A stretch of DNA of 35,294 bases from CAYWTX01 sp964461295 (GTDB lineage: Bacteria > Planctomycetota > Phycisphaerae > SM23-33), in assembly GCA_964461295.1 (NCBI GenBank), contig CAYWTX010000346.1, positions 1 through 35,294 of the forward strand, in the 5' to 3' direction. Below, one piece after another: positions 32,819-35,294 of this stretch. Position 1 is the stretch's first letter, and each line of letters opens with the position of its first letter. Below the pieces are notes generated by a model, which had not been told where the DNA came from, made no database searches, and worked only from the letters and a program-made list of their open reading frames with translations. A program made the translations under genes and the position numbers.

Positions 32819-33967
32819 TTGGGAACTCGTCGCGTAACCATCCTCGGCTCGACCGGCAGCATCGGCCGGCAGGCGCTGGCCGTTATCGCCTCGCAGGACG
32901 ACCTGCGCGTGGCGGGCCTGGCGGCCGGGAACAACTGGCGTCTGTTGGCCCAGCAGGCGGCGACGTTCCGCCCGCAAGCGGTCGCCCTGGCCGCGCAGCG
33001 GCACGCGGGCGACCTCGCCGCCGCCCTGCCCGCCGGCGTGGAACTCGTCGGCGGCCCCGACGCCATGACTCAGCTCGTCCGCAACACCCGCCCGGACGTT
33101 CTTCTCAGCGGCGTGATGGGCTCGGCCGGGCTGGCGCCCACACTGGCGGCCATCGAGTGCGGTTCCGCCCTGGCCATCGCCAACAAGGAAACGCTGGTGA
33201 TGGCCGGGGCCATCGTCGTGCCCGCCGCCCGCCAAGCCGGCGTGCCGCTGCTGCCCGTCGACAGCGAGCACTCGGCCGTCTTCCAGTGCCTGGCCGCCGG
33301 ACGGAGCGAGGAGGTCCGCCGCGTGATCCTCACCGCCTCGGGCGGCGCCCTGCGCGACTGGACCGACGAGGCCGCCGACGACGCCACCGTCGAGCAGGCC
33401 CTGCGACACCCCACCTGGAGCATGGGCCGCAAGATCACCGTCGACTCCGCCACGCTGATGAACAAGGCCCTCGAGGTCGTCGAGGCCCACTGGCTGTTCG
33501 ACCTGCCCCCCGAGAAGATCGAGGTCCTCCTGCACGGCGAGTCCATCGTCCACTCCATGGTCGAGTTCCGCGACGGCTCGGTCATCGCCCAACTCGGACG
33601 GCCCGACATGGCGACCCCCATCGCCTACGCGCTGAACTGGCCTCGCCGGGCCCAGCGGGCCGCGGCGCCGCTGGACCTGCCCGCCATCGGCCGTCTGACG
33701 TTCGGCGCGCCGACGCCCCGCATGCACCGGGCCGTGGCGCTGGGTTTCGCGGCGATTCGGCGCGGCGGCACGGCCGGCGCCGTCCTCAACGCCGCCAACG
33801 AGGCCGCGGTCGAGGCGTTCCTGGCCGGACGGATTCGCTTTGGCCGGATCGTCGATCTGGTCGAAACCATAGTGAACCACGCGCCCGCGTCAGACGAAGT
33901 ATCCCTGGACGCCTTGGTTGCGGCCGACGCCTGGGCACGGCAGGAAGTGGCGCGCGGGATCGACTGA
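32819..33967 (+). CDS. dxr: 1-deoxy-D-xylulose 5-phosphate reductoisomerase
   Basis: Converts DXP to 2-C-methyl-D-erythritol 4-phosphate with NADPH, the committed step of the MEP isoprenoid pathway; cytoplasmic, 382 aa. The NADPH loop GSTGSIG is at 10-16. Further hallmarks are ALAIANKETLVMAG, LPVDSEHSAVFQC (metal-binding Asp and Glu), LTASGGALRDW, HPTWSMGRKITVDSATLMNKALE and HSMVEFRDGSVIAQLGRPDM. The usual HPQS before IVHSM reads HGES, and the usual ASGGPFR reads ASGGALR. TTG 32819 is chosen because AGGAG (32809-32813) lies 5 bases upstream and the GTRRVTILG start matches family N-termini; no ATG or GTG fits. It is followed by rseP, a common pairing. Confidence 0.95.
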   Translation: MGTRRVTILGSTGSIGRQALAVIASQDDLRVAGLAAGNNWRLLAQQAATFRPQAVALAAQRHAGDLAAALPAGVELVGGPDAMTQLVRNTRPDVLLSGVMGSAGLAPTLAAIECGSALAIANKETLVMAGAIVVPAARQAGVPLLPVDSEHSAVFQCLAAGRSEEVRRVILTASGGALRDWTDEAADDATVEQALRHPTWSMGRKITVDSATLMNKALEVVEAHWLFDLPPEKIEVLLHGESIVHSMVEFRDGSVIAQLGRPDMATPIAYALNWPRRAQRAAAPLDLPAIGRLTFGAPTPRMHRAVALGFAAIRRGGTAGAVLNAANEAAVEAFLAGRIRFGRIVDLVETIVNHAPASDEVSLDALVAADAWARQEVARGID

Positions 33968-34012
33968 GCCTGCCTCCCGCGACGGAGATCGACCAGCCGA
34001 TGGCCTTCTCTC

Positions 34013-34101
34013 AGCCCCGAAGGGGCGATACGGGTTTGGCCGGGGGCGTAAAGCCCACGAGAAACATGTGAGAGAACAGGAGAGCCCCGAAGGGGCGATA
34101 C
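34013..34101. repeat. Two copies of a GCCCC-GAA-GGGGC hairpin before rseP
   Basis: The 19-base sequence AGCCCCGAAGGGGCGATAC occurs at 34013-34031 and 34083-34101. Each forms a 5-bp stem with a GAA loop. A related form occurs at 3705-3720 in the lipoprotein leader. They fill much of the 162-bp gap between dxr and rseP. Confidence 0.85.
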
Positions 34102-34129
34102 AGACCCTCTGCCTACGATTGAGGTGTAC

Positions 34130-35294
34130 ATGCTTTCGTCATTGAACATGATCGCTGAATTCCTCCCCTACTGGGTCTGGCCGTTGCTCCAGTTCCTCAT
34201 CGGCCTGGGGCTGGTGGTCTTCGTCCACGAACTGGGGCACTTCCTGGTCGCCAAGTGGTCGGGGATCAAGGTCGAGCGGTTCGCCATCGGCTTCGGGCCC
34301 AACGTCTTCGCCTTCACGCGCGGCGACACCGAGTACTGCTTCAAGGTCCTGCCGCTGGGCGGCTACATCAAGATGCTCGGCCAGGAGGATTTCCGCCCGC
34401 TGGAGGAGGGCCAGCAGATGGACCCGCGCGCGTTCAACGCCAAGTCCATCGGCGCGCGCCTGGCCGTCATCTCGGCCGGCGTCATCATGAACGTCATCTT
34501 CGGCGCGGTCCTGTTCGTGGCCGTGGCGCTGCACGGCAAGGACTTCCCGGCGCCCGTCGTCGGCTCGGTCCGCGACCACTTCCCCGCCGACACGGCCCAG
34601 ATTCAGTGGCAGCAGCCGCCCGGGTCGGCGACAACGCAGCCGGAGCGGAGCGTCGGCCTCAAGCCCGGCGACGAGGTCGTCCGCATCGACGGCAACGGCA
34701 TGGTGCCGTGGATGATGGGCAGCGAGGTGACTCGCTTCCAGCACATGGAGTTGCTCTCGACGCTGGCCAGCCGCGACGACCAGTACCGCTTCACGATCCG
34801 CCGGCGCACCCCCGACGGCGTCCGCATCGGCCACGCGACGCTGGGCGTGGCAATGAGCCCCGGCGGCCCCAGCGGCGGCAAGCGCCTGGCGTTCGGCATC
34901 GGCCCGGCCCCCGACACGAGAATCGACAAGCAGGGCGCGCTCCTCGATGGCGGCTACCTGCCCTACGCCGACGACGACGCCATCACGGCCGTCGCCGGCA
35001 GGAAAGTGGACCAGGGCTGGGAGATTCAGCCGCTGGTGGACGAGCAGGCCGGCGCCACCGTGGCGGTGACCGTTCGGCGCGGAGGCAAGGAGATCACGCT
35101 CGATGCGCCCCGGTTCCTGGAATACGCCCTGCACGTGGCCTTCGCGGCCGGCAAGAAGATCGACCTTCGCGATTACCAGATGACCGAGGAGGACGGCAAG
35201 GGGATCCTCATCCCGTTTGTGGGCACGGAGAAGCTGACGGTCAAGCCCGGCGAGCTGTACGTGCCGCGCGCCGCCGTGGTGCTGGATCTGCTGG
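34130..35294 (+). CDS. rseP: RseP-type site-2 metalloprotease (partial, runs off the window)
   Basis: Membrane-embedded zinc protease (M50) that cleaves within the bilayer, classically anti-sigma factors in envelope stress. The zinc motif HELGH is at residues 33-37 in the first TM helix. Next come the family-typical region GFGPNVFAFTRGDTEYCFKV then LPLGGYIKMLGQED, a second TM (about 105-125; AVISAGVIMNVIFGAVLF), and a PDZ-like domain (GLKPGDEVVRIDG). A second PDZ-like piece (GGYLPYADDDAITAVAGRKV) precedes the window end. The C-terminal LDG motif is not in the window. ATG 34130 is preferred because GAGG (34121-34124) lies 5 bases upstream; ATG 34148 is in frame. Placement after dxr supports the call. 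Confidence 0.92.
   Translation, partial: MLSSLNMIAEFLPYWVWPLLQFLIGLGLVVFVHELGHFLVAKWSGIKVERFAIGFGPNVFAFTRGDTEYCFKVLPLGGYIKMLGQEDFRPLEEGQQMDPRAFNAKSIGARLAVISAGVIMNVIFGAVLFVAVALHGKDFPAPVVGSVRDHFPADTAQIQWQQPPGSATTQPERSVGLKPGDEVVRIDGNGMVPWMMGSEVTRFQHMELLSTLASRDDQYRFTIRRRTPDGVRIGHATLGVAMSPGGPSGGKRLAFGIGPAPDTRIDKQGALLDGGYLPYADDDAITAVAGRKVDQGWEIQPLVDEQAGATVAVTVRRGGKEITLDAPRFLEYALHVAFAAGKKIDLRDYQMTEEDGKGILIPFVGTEKLTVKPGELYVPRAAVVLDLL

Noticed and set aside
27365..33880. A 2171-codon open frame on the minus strand
   Set aside because: It lies antisense to the permease, lyase and dxr genes. Its translation is Arg/His/Gly/Ala-rich without domains. Long antisense frames are expected at this GC content.

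Overview
The window is high-GC bacterial DNA, roughly two thirds G+C by eye. The gene content points to Planctomycetota, most likely a Phycisphaerae-like lineage. The reasons are a tig-clpP-clpP run, a MoxR/DUF58/BatA-type cluster with very large VWA proteins, secreted DUF1080 and heparinase-like enzymes, NHL propellers, and many short palindromic repeats between genes. This placement is inference; no rRNA or tRNA gene is visible.

Layout. 1-726 holds palindromic repeats, a weak HEAT-like remnant and a good sigma70-type promoter. 727-3573 is tig-clpP1-clpP2 (protein folding and proteolysis), followed by a coiled-coil lipoprotein. 4465-5267 is a vapBC toxin-antitoxin pair with its own promoter and operator; vapC overlaps a convergent orphan DNA methyltransferase. 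5194-10730 is a minus-strand block: DUF1080 glycoside enzyme, galactose-mutarotase-like protein and aldo/keto reductase in close order, then a secreted two-domain protein and the methyltransferase. 10997-29299 is a long plus-strand block. It begins with a three-TM coiled-coil protein translationally coupled to a COG1840-type solute-binding lipoprotein and an ABC permease fused to an NHL propeller. It continues with a giant VWA/amidotransferase-like membrane protein, MoxR, DUF58, a BatA-like protein, another exported membrane protein, and an ABC-2 ATPase and permease. 29552-32764 is a secreted heparinase-II/III-like polysaccharide lyase. The window closes with dxr and the first part of an rseP-type site-2 protease gene, which runs off the end.

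Three things stand out. (1) The MoxR-VWA-DUF58-BatA-ABC run looks like one envelope machine. (2) Palindromic repeats are found in intergenic gaps, in the leader regions of exported proteins, and as three 63-bp in-frame units inside the ABC-2 permease. (3) An ABC permease is fused to a six-bladed NHL propeller through what looks like a lipoprotein signal sequence, and no matching import ATPase lies nearby.

Start sites were chosen by eye from Shine-Dalgarno-like sequences and domain boundaries. Several genes whose leaders contain repeats have uncertain starts, and this is stated in their entries.
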